From assembly GCF_005938675.2 (NCBI RefSeq), contig NZ_VCCH02000006.1:99657-163656 (forward strand): a stretch of 64,000 nt of DNA, given 5' to 3'. Source of the stretch: Mycobacterium sp. KBS0706. GTDB taxonomy: Bacteria > Pseudomonadota > Alphaproteobacteria > DSM-16000 > Inquilinaceae. The notes beneath the pieces are model-generated. The model did no database searches, had not been told where the DNA came from, and saw only the letters and a program-made list of their open reading frames with translations. Positions 26,072 through 35,370 of this stretch are shown here, one piece after another (the first letter of the stretch is position 1; the number at the start of each line of letters is the position of its first letter). Both the position numbers and the translations under genes were made by a program.

Positions 26072-27365
26072 GGAAACCGTCCTGCTGCCGCGCGGTCCCG
26101 CCGCCCGGCCCAATCCGGGCGGGCGGCTGACGCTGGTGTCCTCGCCGCCGTCCCCGGCCTCGCCGGTCGAGCGGTTCTGGGAGGCGCTGGCGCTCGACCG
26201 GCTCAGCCCGCTGGTCGCGGCCGCGGCGGCGCTGCTCGGCCTCTGCGCCCAGCTCAAGAACAGCACCAGCCATCCCGATGTCGAGGGGCTGCGCCTGAGG
26301 GTGCTGCGCGAGATCGACGCCTTCGAGCGCCGGGTCACCCCGCTCGGCCTGGCGCCGCGGGCGATCAAGGCCAGCAAATACGCGCTCTGCGCCACGATCG
26401 ACGACATCGTCCTGAACACGCCCTGGGGCAGCCGCAGCGTCTGGACCACGCGCAGCATGGTCGGGTCGCTGTTCAGCGAGACCTGGGGCGGCGACCGGTT
26501 CTTCGACCTGCTGACGCAGCTGAAGAAGGATCCGGGCGTCAATGTCGACCTGCTGGAGCTGCTCTACTACTGCATGAGCCTGGGCTTCGAGGGCCGGTTC
26601 CGGATCGCCTCCCGCGGCGCCTCCGAGCTCAGCGTGCTGCGCGAGGACGTCTACCGCCTGATCCGCGCGGCCCGCGGCGAGTTCGAGCGCGACATCTCCC
26701 CCCACTGGCGCGGGGTGGCTGCCGCCCGCAAGCTGCTGCGCAGTATCGTCCCGGCCTGGGTCGTCGCGGCGGCCGGCGTAGCTCTGCTCCTGGCACTCTA
26801 TGCCGGGCTGCTGTTCGCGCTGAACGGCCGTTCCGACCTGGTGTTCGACGACCTCGCCGCGCTGCCGCCGACCGGTCCGGTCAGCCTGGCGCGGGTGGCA
26901 CCGCCGCCGGCGGTGATCGTGATGCGCGGCGACAAGCTGCGGCGCTTCCTCGAGCCCGAGATCCGCGAAGGGCTGGTCACGGTGGCCGAGGACGCCCAGC
27001 AGATCGTCGTCACCATCCGTGGCGCCGGCATGTTCGAATCCGCCAGCCCGACGGTGAAGAGCCAGTTCGAGCCGCTGCTGCGGCGGATCGGCGAGGCGCT
27101 GAACGACCAGCCGGGGGCGGTCCTCCTGACCGGCCACACGGATTCGACGCCGATCCGGTCGCTGGCCTTCCCGTCGAACTATCACCTGTCGGTCGCCCGC
27201 GCCAAATCGGTCGGCGAGATCATCAAATCGAAGATGAACGAGCCCGGGCGCGTGCAGGAAGAAGGCCGGGGCAGCACCGAGCCGGTGGCGTCGAACGACA
27301 CGCCGGAGGGGCGCCAGCAGAACCGCCGGACCGAAATCATCATCAGCAAGACGACGAATAGTTGA
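26058..27365 (+). CDS. tssL: TssL (IcmH/DotU) with C-terminal OmpA peptidoglycan-binding domain
   Basis: An inner-membrane component of the T6SS trans-envelope complex. The 435-residue protein has a cytoplasmic DotU domain (~30-225; SKYALCATIDDIVLNTPWG, LYYCMSLGFEGRF), a membrane segment at about 232-254, and a periplasmic OmpA-type domain (~290-435) with TGHTDSTPIRS and LSVARAKSV. This is the extended TssL form that can grip peptidoglycan by itself. Starts at 26058 and 26064 are both plausible; GGAG nine bases upstream favours 26058. Confidence 0.94.
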   Translation: MAMTEETVLLPRGPAARPNPGGRLTLVSSPPSPASPVERFWEALALDRLSPLVAAAAALLGLCAQLKNSTSHPDVEGLRLRVLREIDAFERRVTPLGLAPRAIKASKYALCATIDDIVLNTPWGSRSVWTTRSMVGSLFSETWGGDRFFDLLTQLKKDPGVNVDLLELLYYCMSLGFEGRFRIASRGASELSVLREDVYRLIRAARGEFERDISPHWRGVAAARKLLRSIVPAWVVAAAGVALLLALYAGLLFALNGRSDLVFDDLAALPPTGPVSLARVAPPPAVIVMRGDKLRRFLEPEIREGLVTVAEDAQQIVVTIRGAGMFESASPTVKSQFEPLLRRIGEALNDQPGAVLLTGHTDSTPIRSLAFPSNYHLSVARAKSVGEIIKSKMNEPGRVQEEGRGSTEPVASNDTPEGRQQNRRTEIIISKTTNS

Positions 27366-27373
27366 GGGGACGG

Positions 27374-30300
27374 ATGGCCATGCAGTCCATCAAGAGCGCA
27401 CTCCGGTCGAAATGGCTCTATGTCGGCCTCGGCACCGGGATCATCTGTGCCCTGATCTTCACGCTCGGGCCGCTGATCTCGATCGCGGGCTTCGCCCCGC
27501 TCGACAACATCAGCAGCCAGATCGTGGCATCGATGCTGATCCCGGTCGGGTACACCGTGACCTACATGATCCAGTCGCATTTCCAGAGCCTCGTGCAGTC
27601 GCGGGTCTCGAATGCGCTGACCGGGCTTGGGACCGGGCAGAAGGACGAGGCCGGCACCGCGGACTCCCCGCGGACCGGCGGACGGGACGGCACCGCCGCC
27701 GCCGGCCGCGAGCTGGAGACGATCTCCGGCCGCTTCCGCGAGGCCCTGGGCACGCTGAAGGGGCGGCGCTTCGCCGGGGCCAGCGGCCGGCGCTGGATGT
27801 ACCAGCTGCCCTGGTACGTCATGATCGGCCCGCCGGGGTCGGGCAAGACCACTGCGATCGTCAATTCCGGCCTCAGCTTCCCGCTGGCGGAGAAGTTCGG
27901 CCGCAAGGCGGTCGGCGGGGTCGGCGGCACGCGCAACTGCGACTGGTGGTTCACCGACGACGCCGTGCTGATCGACACCGCCGGCCGCTACATGACCCAG
28001 GACAGCGATGCCGAGCAGGACAAGGCGGCGTGGCTGGGCTTCCTGCGGCTGCTGCGGCGCCACCGCCGGCGCCAGCCGCTGAACGGCGTGCTGGTGGCGA
28101 TCGGCATCAGCGAGCTGACCTCGACCTCCGAGGAGGCGCGGCTCGACCATGCCGCCCGCATCCGCCAGCGCGTGCTCGAGCTGTACAAGGAGCTCGGTCT
28201 GCGGCTGCCGGTCTATGTGATGCTGACCAAGAGCGACCTGCTGGCCGGCTTCGTCGAGTTCTTCGACGATCTCGGCCGCGAGGGGCGGGAGTCGGTCTGG
28301 GGCTTCACCTTCGCGCATGAGCCGGAGCGCGAGGGCGGCGCGATGGAGGGCTATGAGGCGGAATACGACGCGCTGGTCGGCCGTCTCGGCGAGCGGCTCT
28401 TGGAGCGGATGCAGCAGGAGAGCGACATCCAGCGCCGCGCTTTGGTGTTCGGCTTCCCGCAGCAGGTCGCCAGCCTGAAGCACCTGACCCACCAGTTCAT
28501 GCAGGAGGCCTTCGCCCCGAATTCCTTCGAGGAGCCGATCATGCTCCGCGGCGTCTATTTCGTCAGCGGGACGCAGGTCGGCACGCCGCTGGACCGCGTC
28601 GTCGAGGCGATGTCGCGGACCTTCGACGTCCCCCGGCCGCCGCGTCCCGCGCTCGGCGGGCAGAAGCGCAGCTACTTCATCAGCCGGCTGCTGCGCGACG
28701 TGGTCTTCGCCGAGGCCGGGCTGGTCAACGCCGACCCCCGGGCCGAGCGGCGCCGGCGGCGGATCCAATACGGCCTCTATGCCGGGATCGCGGCGGTGGT
28801 GGCCGCAGCCGGCATCCTGTGGACGGTCAGCTACGGCCGCAACGTCGACCTGATCGAGAGCGTCCGGCTGACCGCCAGCAGCTATGCCGCCGAGGCCAAC
28901 ACGCTGAAGCTCGACCGGGTCGACAGCGCCGATCTGCGGCCGGTCGTGCCGCTGCTGCAGAAGCTGCGCGAGATCCCGACCGGCTATGCGTCAGGCGACT
29001 CCGCGCCCGACCGCCTCTCCGGCTTCGGCCTGGACCAGAGCGACAAGCTCGGGGTGCAGACGCGGGCGGCCTATCGCCACACCCTCAACACCCTGCTGCT
29101 GCCGCGCCTGGTCCTGCGGCTGGAGACCGTGCTGGCCGAGCGGCAGGACGACCCGGCGTTCCTGTACGAGGCGCTGAAGGTTTATCTGATGCTGGGCCAG
29201 CAGGGGCCGCTGCAGCGCGACGTGATCCGCAACTGGATGGCGCTCGACTGGGGCGTGCAGTTTCCCGGCGACGCCGATGCCGGGCTGCGCCGCGCGCTGG
29301 CCGGCCATCTCGACGCCATGCTGGAAGGCCCGCTGTCCAACATCGGGCTGAATGGCGAGCTGATCGAGAAGAGCCGCGCCAAGCTGCAGGGTGTTTCGCT
29401 CGCCCGCCGCGTGCTCGACGCCGTCGTGGCCAGCCCGGAGGCGGCGCGGGAGCCGAGCTGGCGCCTGGCCGACCACGCCGGGCCGGTGGCCGAGGGCGTG
29501 CTGACCCGCCGGTCGGGGCAGCCGCTCAGCGCCGGCATCCCGGGCATCTACACCAGTGCCGGCTTCTACGACACCTTCCTGCCGCTGCTGCCGCAGGCGG
29601 CCGATGCCGTCGCCGCCGATGGCTGGGTGCTGGACCCGCAGGCGGCCACGGCCCCGGCCGGCAGCGATGCCAGCCTGAAGCTGCAGCGCGAGGCGTCGGC
29701 ACTCTATGCCCAGGAATTCGCGCTGCGCTGGGACCAGATGATCGGCGACATCGCCATCCGGCCGATGCGGACGGTCGACGACTCATTGCGGACCCTGAAC
29801 ACTCTGGCCGCGCCGACCTCGCCGATCCGCCTGCTGCTGGTCGCGGCGGCGCAGGAGACCAAGCTGGAGCGGCCGCCGGCGCCCGACGACGCCGCGCCGG
29901 CCGGCGACGGCGCCGCCCAGCCGGGCAAGGTGCCGCCGAGCAAGCTCGAGGCGCTGTTCCGGTCGCAGTCGGCCGTGGACACGCCCGAGGGCATCGCCCG
30001 GCGCTATCTGAACGACCATTTCCAGTCGCTGCATCAGCTGGTCGACGTGCCGCCCAACAGCCAGGCCGACGCCCAGGCGCCGATCGACAGCGCCATCCGC
30101 GACCTCGGCGGCCTGTACCGCTCGCTCAGCGAGATGCAGGGGCTGGGCGCCGGCTCGCTGCAGAAGGGCGACCAGGCGGCCGTCGCGATCCGCCAGATGG
30201 AGTCGGGGGCGGCCAACCTGCCGGAGCCGATCCGGCAATGGATCCTCGGCGTCAGCCGCACCAGCTCGGACCTGTCGATCACCGGCGCCAAGCGCCAGCT

Positions 30301-30988
30301 GGCCAGCGTCTGGAGCAGCGGCCCCGGCGCGCTGTGCCAGCGGGCCACCGAGGGGCGCTACCCCTTCACTGCCAGCTCCGGTCAGGACGTCCCGCTCAGC
30401 GACTTCGCCCGGCTGTTCGGCCGCAACGGCGCGATCGACAGCTTCTTCGCCGAGAACCTCGCCCCCTTCGTCGACATGTCCGAAGGGTCGTGGAAGGTGC
30501 GGCCGACGGGCAATGTCGACTTCCGGCTCGACCGCGGCACCCTGGCCCAGTTCCAGCGGGCGGCGGCGATCCGCGACAGCATGTTCCAGGATGCCGGGGC
30601 GCAGCCCTCGGTCGGCTTCGTGCTCACCGTCGCCGAGACCGACCCGTCGACCGACACGGTGGTGGTCGACATCGACGGCCAGCGGCTGGAGCATCGGCGG
30701 GGCGCGTCGACGGCGATGCATTTCCGCTGGCCGGCGACCGGCGGCGTCGGCGGCGCCTCGGTCACCTTCACCGGCGACCAGGGCGCGACCCTGTCCCGGA
30801 CCGGCGCCTGGGGCCTGTTCCGCCTGCTGGACCAGGCGGATTCGCAGCGCCTCGGCGGCTCCGACCGGCTGCAGCTGCGGCTGGCGGCCGGCAGCCATTG
30901 GGCGACCTTCATCCTCCAGGCCGACAGCGTGATGAATCCGCTGTCCGGCAAGCTGCTGGCGCAGTTCCGATGCCCGCAGGATCTGTGA
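27374..30988 (+). CDS. tssM: TssM (IcmF) inner-membrane complex protein
   Basis: The central scaffold of the T6SS membrane complex. The 1204-residue protein has two N-terminal membrane segments (~15-37, ~46-66) and a cytoplasmic NTPase-like domain with an intact Walker A GPPGSGKT (152-159) and LIDTAGRY. A third segment lies at about 465-487. The large periplasmic part has the helical IcmF-related middle region (IPGIYTSAGFYDTF) and a C-terminal beta domain (HFRWPATGG...). GAGGGG lies five bases before ATG 27374; it follows tssL by eight bases. Its middle region is the part copied in the protein at 9617-10882. Confidence 0.95.
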   Translation: MAMQSIKSALRSKWLYVGLGTGIICALIFTLGPLISIAGFAPLDNISSQIVASMLIPVGYTVTYMIQSHFQSLVQSRVSNALTGLGTGQKDEAGTADSPRTGGRDGTAAAGRELETISGRFREALGTLKGRRFAGASGRRWMYQLPWYVMIGPPGSGKTTAIVNSGLSFPLAEKFGRKAVGGVGGTRNCDWWFTDDAVLIDTAGRYMTQDSDAEQDKAAWLGFLRLLRRHRRRQPLNGVLVAIGISELTSTSEEARLDHAARIRQRVLELYKELGLRLPVYVMLTKSDLLAGFVEFFDDLGREGRESVWGFTFAHEPEREGGAMEGYEAEYDALVGRLGERLLERMQQESDIQRRALVFGFPQQVASLKHLTHQFMQEAFAPNSFEEPIMLRGVYFVSGTQVGTPLDRVVEAMSRTFDVPRPPRPALGGQKRSYFISRLLRDVVFAEAGLVNADPRAERRRRRIQYGLYAGIAAVVAAAGILWTVSYGRNVDLIESVRLTASSYAAEANTLKLDRVDSADLRPVVPLLQKLREIPTGYASGDSAPDRLSGFGLDQSDKLGVQTRAAYRHTLNTLLLPRLVLRLETVLAERQDDPAFLYEALKVYLMLGQQGPLQRDVIRNWMALDWGVQFPGDADAGLRRALAGHLDAMLEGPLSNIGLNGELIEKSRAKLQGVSLARRVLDAVVASPEAAREPSWRLADHAGPVAEGVLTRRSGQPLSAGIPGIYTSAGFYDTFLPLLPQAADAVAADGWVLDPQAATAPAGSDASLKLQREASALYAQEFALRWDQMIGDIAIRPMRTVDDSLRTLNTLAAPTSPIRLLLVAAAQETKLERPPAPDDAAPAGDGAAQPGKVPPSKLEALFRSQSAVDTPEGIARRYLNDHFQSLHQLVDVPPNSQADAQAPIDSAIRDLGGLYRSLSEMQGLGAGSLQKGDQAAVAIRQMESGAANLPEPIRQWILGVSRTSSDLSITGAKRQLASVWSSGPGALCQRATEGRYPFTASSGQDVPLSDFARLFGRNGAIDSFFAENLAPFVDMSEGSWKVRPTGNVDFRLDRGTLAQFQRAAAIRDSMFQDAGAQPSVGFVLTVAETDPSTDTVVVDIDGQRLEHRRGASTAMHFRWPATGGVGGASVTFTGDQGATLSRTGAWGLFRLLDQADSQRLGGSDRLQLRLAAGSHWATFILQADSVMNPLSGKLLAQFRCPQDL

Positions 30989-31737
30989 GCGCCCGCGTCC
31001 CGGCCGCGATCGCAGCCGGGCGGCCCTGCGGCTTCTACGGCAAGCTGCCGGCCCGCGCCGATTTCGTCGGCGCCGGGCTGCGGCCCGAGACTGTCGGCCG
31101 CTGGGACGCCTGGCTCCAGCAGTCGCTCGCCGCCGGCGAGGCCGCGATCGGTGCCGACTGGGCGGAGCTGTTCTTCGTCGCGCCGCTGTGGCGCTTCATC
31201 CTGCCCGCCGGCGCCTGCGGCCGGTCCACCCTGATCGGTGTGCTGATGCCCAGCGTCGACGCGGTCGGCCGCTGCTTCCCGCTGATGCTGGGGCAGGAGA
31301 TCGAGCGGCCGGTCGACCCGGTCGGGCTGATGGCCGGCAGCGGCCCCTGGTTCGCCGCCGCCGAGGCCCTGGCGCTCGACGCCCTGGCCGACGGCTTCGA
31401 CCTGGCGGAGTTCGGCCGCGACCTGCCGCCCTGGTCGGTCGTCCGCGGTGCGGCAGCCCCTCCGTCTCCGGCCCGCGAGGACGGGGTCGGGACCTGGGTC
31501 GAGCTGCCGATCGCTTCGGCGGCGCCGGCCGCGGTCGCGGCGCTGGCCGGTCACGGCGCCTTGTGGTGGACGACCGGCGCCCGGCATGTGCCGCCGGGCG
31601 TGGCGATCAGCGCCGGCCTGGTGGCGCCTGACGGCTTCGCGGCCCTGATCGACGGTAGCTGGGCACGGCACGGCTGGTCGGTCCGGTCGCCGGCCCGTGG
31701 CGGTGCCGGAGACAACGAATGGGACCGGGAGCTGTGA
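30970..31737 (+). CDS. tagF: TagF-family T6SS regulator
   Basis: TagF proteins hold back T6SS assembly after translation, in some bacteria through Fha. The 255-residue protein shows the TagF/DUF2094 hallmark GFYGKLPARADFV near the N-terminus and LFFVAPLWRFILPAG, GVLMPSVDAVGRCFPL and the C-terminal GALWWTTGA. ATG 30970 overlaps tssM by 19 bases. A GTG at 30985 makes a GTGA overlap with the tssM stop, has AGGA upstream, and would place the start closer to the motif; it is a serious alternative. Unlike some relatives it is not fused to a phosphatase. Confidence 0.9.
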   Translation: MPAGSVSARVPAAIAAGRPCGFYGKLPARADFVGAGLRPETVGRWDAWLQQSLAAGEAAIGADWAELFFVAPLWRFILPAGACGRSTLIGVLMPSVDAVGRCFPLMLGQEIERPVDPVGLMAGSGPWFAAAEALALDALADGFDLAEFGRDLPPWSVVRGAAAPPSPAREDGVGTWVELPIASAAPAAVAALAGHGALWWTTGARHVPPGVAISAGLVAPDGFAALIDGSWARHGWSVRSPARGGAGDNEWDREL

Positions 31738-31814
31738 GAACCACCCCGCCGGCAGGGGTCGAAACCCATCCCGCATCAGAGTTCTTCAACCATAGCGTTC
31801 TGGAGAGGTGAGTC

Positions 31815-33530
31815 ATGGTCACATATGTGCACAACAAGGCTCGGGCCAAGAAGTCTGTGGCCTGGATCGAGGAGACGCAGCGCAACGGTGCCGAGTGCTG
31901 CATCGCGCTGGCCCATCTCGGGTTTGAGGGCCAGTCGGTTGCGCTTGTCATGCCGTCGGGACTCAGCGGGCTGACGAAAAAGCTGCAGGTCATGGACTAT
32001 GAAGGGAAACCGAAAAAGATCACGACAAAGAAAGAAAAGGATCAATACAAGCTCATTGCAATTGGTCTGGCGAAGCTAGGTCCGGACAATGTTCTGAACG
32101 TGAGGCTGAAGAAAGGCAGCGCACAGTCGCTGCATAAGGGCCTTCGGGAATATTTCAGGGGAGGATTTGGACTGGAAGTTCCCTACGATTCGATCGGTAC
32201 GGAGACCAATCTTCCGGAGGATCAGGAGAACCTCTTTGCTCAGACGGAGGCGGAGAACCAACTGAAGTTCTCCTCCGAGGAGACCGAGACCGATCAGCCG
32301 GCGAGCGCTGCCGAACAGCCCATCCCGCCGGTCGGCAAGGATCCGGATTCGGACTCGGAAGGCTCACCGATCCTGACGCCCACGGCCAGCGAGGCCGGGG
32401 ATGACGACGTCCCCGAAGAGGATCTGATGGAGGGCGTGGAGGAGTCGGAGAGCGAGGACGAGGATGACGAGGACAACCCCCTCTCGGACGAGCTGAAGCA
32501 GGGCATCGCCACCGCGTCGGCGACCATCGCCGGCCACGCGTTGAGCCTGAGCCGGGAGATCGGCGTGGGGCAGAAGGCCGAGCTGGGCCCGCTGACCGAC
32601 AAGATCGCGGCCTGGCTCGAGGACATGCTGGCCGGCCTGTCGCCGGAAGAGCGGGAGATGCGGCTGCACAACCTCACCAGCCGGCTGCTGTTGATGCTGG
32701 CCTATCCCGAGAATCTGCGGAACCTCCAATATGTGGACGCGGCCCCGGCAGCCGGCGACGGCGATCAGGACAAGCCCGGCCGAGAGAAGCTCCTGGTGAA
32801 CGGGATCGATCTCGACAACGTTTCGACCGACGACCTCAACCCGGAGGAGGTGACGGAAAGCCTGTTCAAGCTGGCCAAGGCGCGGGCTCAGGAGCGGCTT
32901 CTTCCCTATCCCCTGAACCAGGCGAGCCCCGACCGGATCGCCGGCATGGTGGCGTCGGGATGGCCCAAGGAGGACGGCGATGCGGAGGGCAAGCGCAAGG
33001 CCGTGCAGCGCCTGGTCGCCGTCGTGCAGCAGATGTTCGCGAAGGACGACCAGCTCATCGGCCTGCTCGGCTTCAAGAAGAATGATGCGGCCGACGGAGA
33101 CAATCTCGTCGCCAGCCTGGTCGAAAGCATCAAGGAGGTGTGGGAGGCGCACCGCAACGCCGCGATCAAGCAGAAGGACGAATTGAAGCAGAAGGTCCAG
33201 CAGATCATCGGGACCAGGGTGGAGAACCTCGGCGGCACCTGGGGGCATGTCGACGACATCTTCCTGCAGATCGACGGCGAGATCTCCGACCAGCTCGCCG
33301 CCATCAGCGGGCAGGAGGGCGATGCCAGGGCGAAGGCGATCGACGCCGCGGCGGACACGGTCCAGACGAATCTCAGCTATCTCGATGGAAACAACATCGT
33401 CGATCTGCTCGACAATCCGCCGTTCGACGTCGGCCAGGGCGCCGTCGGCGAGACGTTGCGGGAAGGGCTCACCGGCGTCAGCGATGGCCTGAAGCGGATC
33501 GAATCGCTGAGCGTCGCGGCCGCGGCATAG
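31815..33530 (+). CDS. Unrecognised 571-residue acidic protein at the end of the T6SS operon
   Basis: No family recognised. Three parts are visible: a basic N-terminal region (1-~125, rich in Lys with KKITTKKEKDQYK), a strongly acidic low-complexity linker (~150-230, with ESESEDEDDEDNPL), and a helical C-terminal region (~230-571, e.g. QKDELKQKVQQIIG). There is no signal peptide or membrane segment. The 5' part is AT-richer than its neighbours (31981-32040 has 26 G/C of 60 by my count, against 43 of 60 at 30601-30660 in tssM), suggesting recent gain or a fusion. AGAGGTGA precedes ATG 31815, 77 bases after tagF. It could be T6SS cargo, an adaptor or an accessory factor. Confidence 0.75.
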   Translation: MVTYVHNKARAKKSVAWIEETQRNGAECCIALAHLGFEGQSVALVMPSGLSGLTKKLQVMDYEGKPKKITTKKEKDQYKLIAIGLAKLGPDNVLNVRLKKGSAQSLHKGLREYFRGGFGLEVPYDSIGTETNLPEDQENLFAQTEAENQLKFSSEETETDQPASAAEQPIPPVGKDPDSDSEGSPILTPTASEAGDDDVPEEDLMEGVEESESEDEDDEDNPLSDELKQGIATASATIAGHALSLSREIGVGQKAELGPLTDKIAAWLEDMLAGLSPEEREMRLHNLTSRLLLMLAYPENLRNLQYVDAAPAAGDGDQDKPGREKLLVNGIDLDNVSTDDLNPEEVTESLFKLAKARAQERLLPYPLNQASPDRIAGMVASGWPKEDGDAEGKRKAVQRLVAVVQQMFAKDDQLIGLLGFKKNDAADGDNLVASLVESIKEVWEAHRNAAIKQKDELKQKVQQIIGTRVENLGGTWGHVDDIFLQIDGEISDQLAAISGQEGDARAKAIDAAADTVQTNLSYLDGNNIVDLLDNPPFDVGQGAVGETLREGLTGVSDGLKRIESLSVAAAA

Positions 33531-33539
33531 ACGCTCACC

Positions 33540-33570
33540 GGGCCGGTCTCCACACCCCGGAGGCCGGCCC
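33540..33570. terminator. GC-rich hairpin between convergent genes
   Basis: GGGCCGG (33540-33546) pairs with CCGGCCC (33564-33570), with further partial pairing inside. It sits ten bases after the stop of the 571-residue gene and before the convergent pppA stop. No T run follows, so it is a weak intrinsic terminator at best. Confidence 0.4.
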
Positions 33571-33622
33571 GGGATCGCGCGGGCGATACTGTGTCAGAGG
33601 CGGACGGGACGGCCGCGGCCGT

Positions 33623-34354
33623 TCAGGCGTCGGCGAGATGAGCCAGGACGACCAGGGTGACATTGTCGGGGGCGCCGCGCGCGAGCGCCAGGTCCAGCAG
33701 CGCGGCCGCGGCCGCCTCGCAGGGCTGGGCGGCCAGGCGGTCGGCGATCTCGGCGTCGGCGACGACATTGGTCAGGCCGTCGCTGCACAGCAGGAAGACG
33801 TCGCCGGGCCGGCTGTCGCCCTGCACCATATCGAGCTCGAGCGGCCCCGAGGCGCCGACGGCGCGGGTGATCACATTGGCGCCGGGATGGCGGCGTCCCT
33901 GCTCGGGCGTCAGGCTGCCGCTGTCGATCAGGCGCTGGACATAGGAATGATCGCGGGTGAGCTGCCGCAGCGCCCCGTCGCGCAGCAGATAGAGCCGGCT
34001 GTCCCCCGCCCACAGGCAGGTGTAGCGGCCGTCCCGGAGCAGCAGGACGACGACGGTCGCGCCGATGACGGCGCCGTCGCCGAGGCCGGCGGCGTCGGTC
34101 AACAGAGATCGGTGGGCCGCGGCGAGCCGCGCGCGGATTTCCTCGATGGCGGCCGGCTCGGCCTCCGGGTGATGGCCCCGCGCCAGGGCGTCAACGACCG
34201 TGCGGCTGGCGTGGTCGCCCCGCAGATGGCCGCCCATGCCGTCGGCGATGGCCCAGAGACCATGCTCGGGCCGCTGGAGGAACGCGTCCTCATTGTGCTT
34301 GCGGACGGCGCCGGCGTCGGTTTTCGCCGCCCCGTCGTATCGATGGTCGATCAT
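33623..34354 (-). CDS. pppA: PppA PP2C-type protein phosphatase
   Basis: Reverses PpkA phosphorylation of TagH and so turns the T6SS down. The 243-residue single-domain PP2C has all metal-binding motifs: RKHNEDAF (18-25), ADGMGGH (37-43), AGDSR (116-120), CSDGL (190-194) and APDNVT (228-233). It appears fully active, unlike its degenerate relative in the M23 fusion at 8253-9617. It is transcribed against the tssK-tagF operon. Confidence 0.94.
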   Translation of the reverse strand: MIDHRYDGAAKTDAGAVRKHNEDAFLQRPEHGLWAIADGMGGHLRGDHASRTVVDALARGHHPEAEPAAIEEIRARLAAAHRSLLTDAAGLGDGAVIGATVVVLLLRDGRYTCLWAGDSRLYLLRDGALRQLTRDHSYVQRLIDSGSLTPEQGRRHPGANVITRAVGASGPLELDMVQGDSRPGDVFLLCSDGLTNVVADAEIADRLAAQPCEAAAAALLDLALARGAPDNVTLVVLAHLADA

Positions 34355-34653
34355 GCGGCTACCGGGCCGGACGGGCCTTGCCGACCGCCGGGTTCGGAGA
34401 AGCGGCGCTGCCGCCGGTCCGGCCGGCTCGATCTCTCAGCAACCGTTCCTCCCGCTCCGCCTGTGCGCTCGCCATGGACCATGTTATGGCGGGCGCCGGG
34501 TGGTTTCGCTTCATCCGAAAGTGGTATGGTGGTATGTCTCGGGGCGGCGTGGCGCCCTGGCGGATGAGGCTGTATTTCCTATGCTTTTACGCTCACCGCC
34601 ATGGTCAATCGCGTGAAGACAGATCTGGGCGGGCTCGCGGGCGAGGTTACGCG
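34355..34653. other. Divergent intergenic region between pppA and the response-regulator gene
   Basis: About 299 bases with no convincing gene. It contains a short repeated GGTATG (34522-34535) and is less GC-rich around 34500-34610. It should hold both promoters. The frame continuing upstream of the response-regulator start is open here, but lacks family similarity. Confidence 0.5.
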
Positions 34654-35370
34654 GTGAAACGTATTCTCGTGGTCGATGACGATCCGGCGATGCGCGACGT
34701 GATCTGCGAATACCTCGAACGCCACGATTTCGAGGTCCGCTCGGCCGCGTCCGGCGCGGCGATGACGCGGATCCTGGCTACCGAGGAGATCGACCTCGTC
34801 ATCCTCGACCTGAAGCTGGGGCAGGAAGACGGGATGGATCTGATGCGGGGCCTGCGCACGAACTCGGACGCGCCCGTGATCCTGATCACCGGCCATCGCC
34901 TGGAAGAGATCGACCGGGTCATCGGGCTCGAGCTGGGTGCCGACGACTACCTGACCAAGCCGCTGGCCCTGCGCGAGATGGTGGCCCGCGTCCGCACCGT
35001 CCTGCGGCGCGTGGAATCGGCGGGGGAGCGGGCGCGGCGGAAGGAGGGCCGGGCCCGCTACCGCTTCGACGGATGGGAGCTCGATGTCGCCAAGCGGCGG
35101 CTGACGTCCCCGGCGGGCGCCGAGGTGGGCCTGACCTCCGGCGAGTTCAACCTGCTGACGGCCTTCGTCCGGTCGCCGCAGCGGGTGATGACCCGGGAGC
35201 AGCTGCTGGTCACCAGCCGGATGCACGATGCCGAGGTCTTCGACCGCAGCGTCGACGTGCTGGTCCTGCGTCTGCGCCGCAAGCTCGAGGCCAATCCCAG
35301 CGATCCGGCCCTGATCCGGACGGAGCGCGGCATCGGCTACGTCTTCGCCCCCGCCGTGGAGTCGCTGTGA
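34654..35370 (+). CDS. OmpR/PhoB-type response regulator
   Basis: A DNA-binding response regulator, probably driven by the hybrid kinase two genes downstream. The 238-residue protein has a receiver domain (1-115) with the acidic pocket DDD (8-10), phosphoacceptor D52 (VILDLKLG) and K102 (DDYLTKPL). A winged-helix output domain (~135-235) follows, with RSVDVLVLRLRRKLE and RTERGIGYVF. The GTG start at 34654 is chosen because the receiver begins there (KRILVVDDD) and GAGG lies upstream. The stop overlaps the next ATG (TGATG). Confidence 0.9.
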   Translation: MKRILVVDDDPAMRDVICEYLERHDFEVRSAASGAAMTRILATEEIDLVILDLKLGQEDGMDLMRGLRTNSDAPVILITGHRLEEIDRVIGLELGADDYLTKPLALREMVARVRTVLRRVESAGERARRKEGRARYRFDGWELDVAKRRLTSPAGAEVGLTSGEFNLLTAFVRSPQRVMTREQLLVTSRMHDAEVFDRSVDVLVLRLRRKLEANPSDPALIRTERGIGYVFAPAVESL

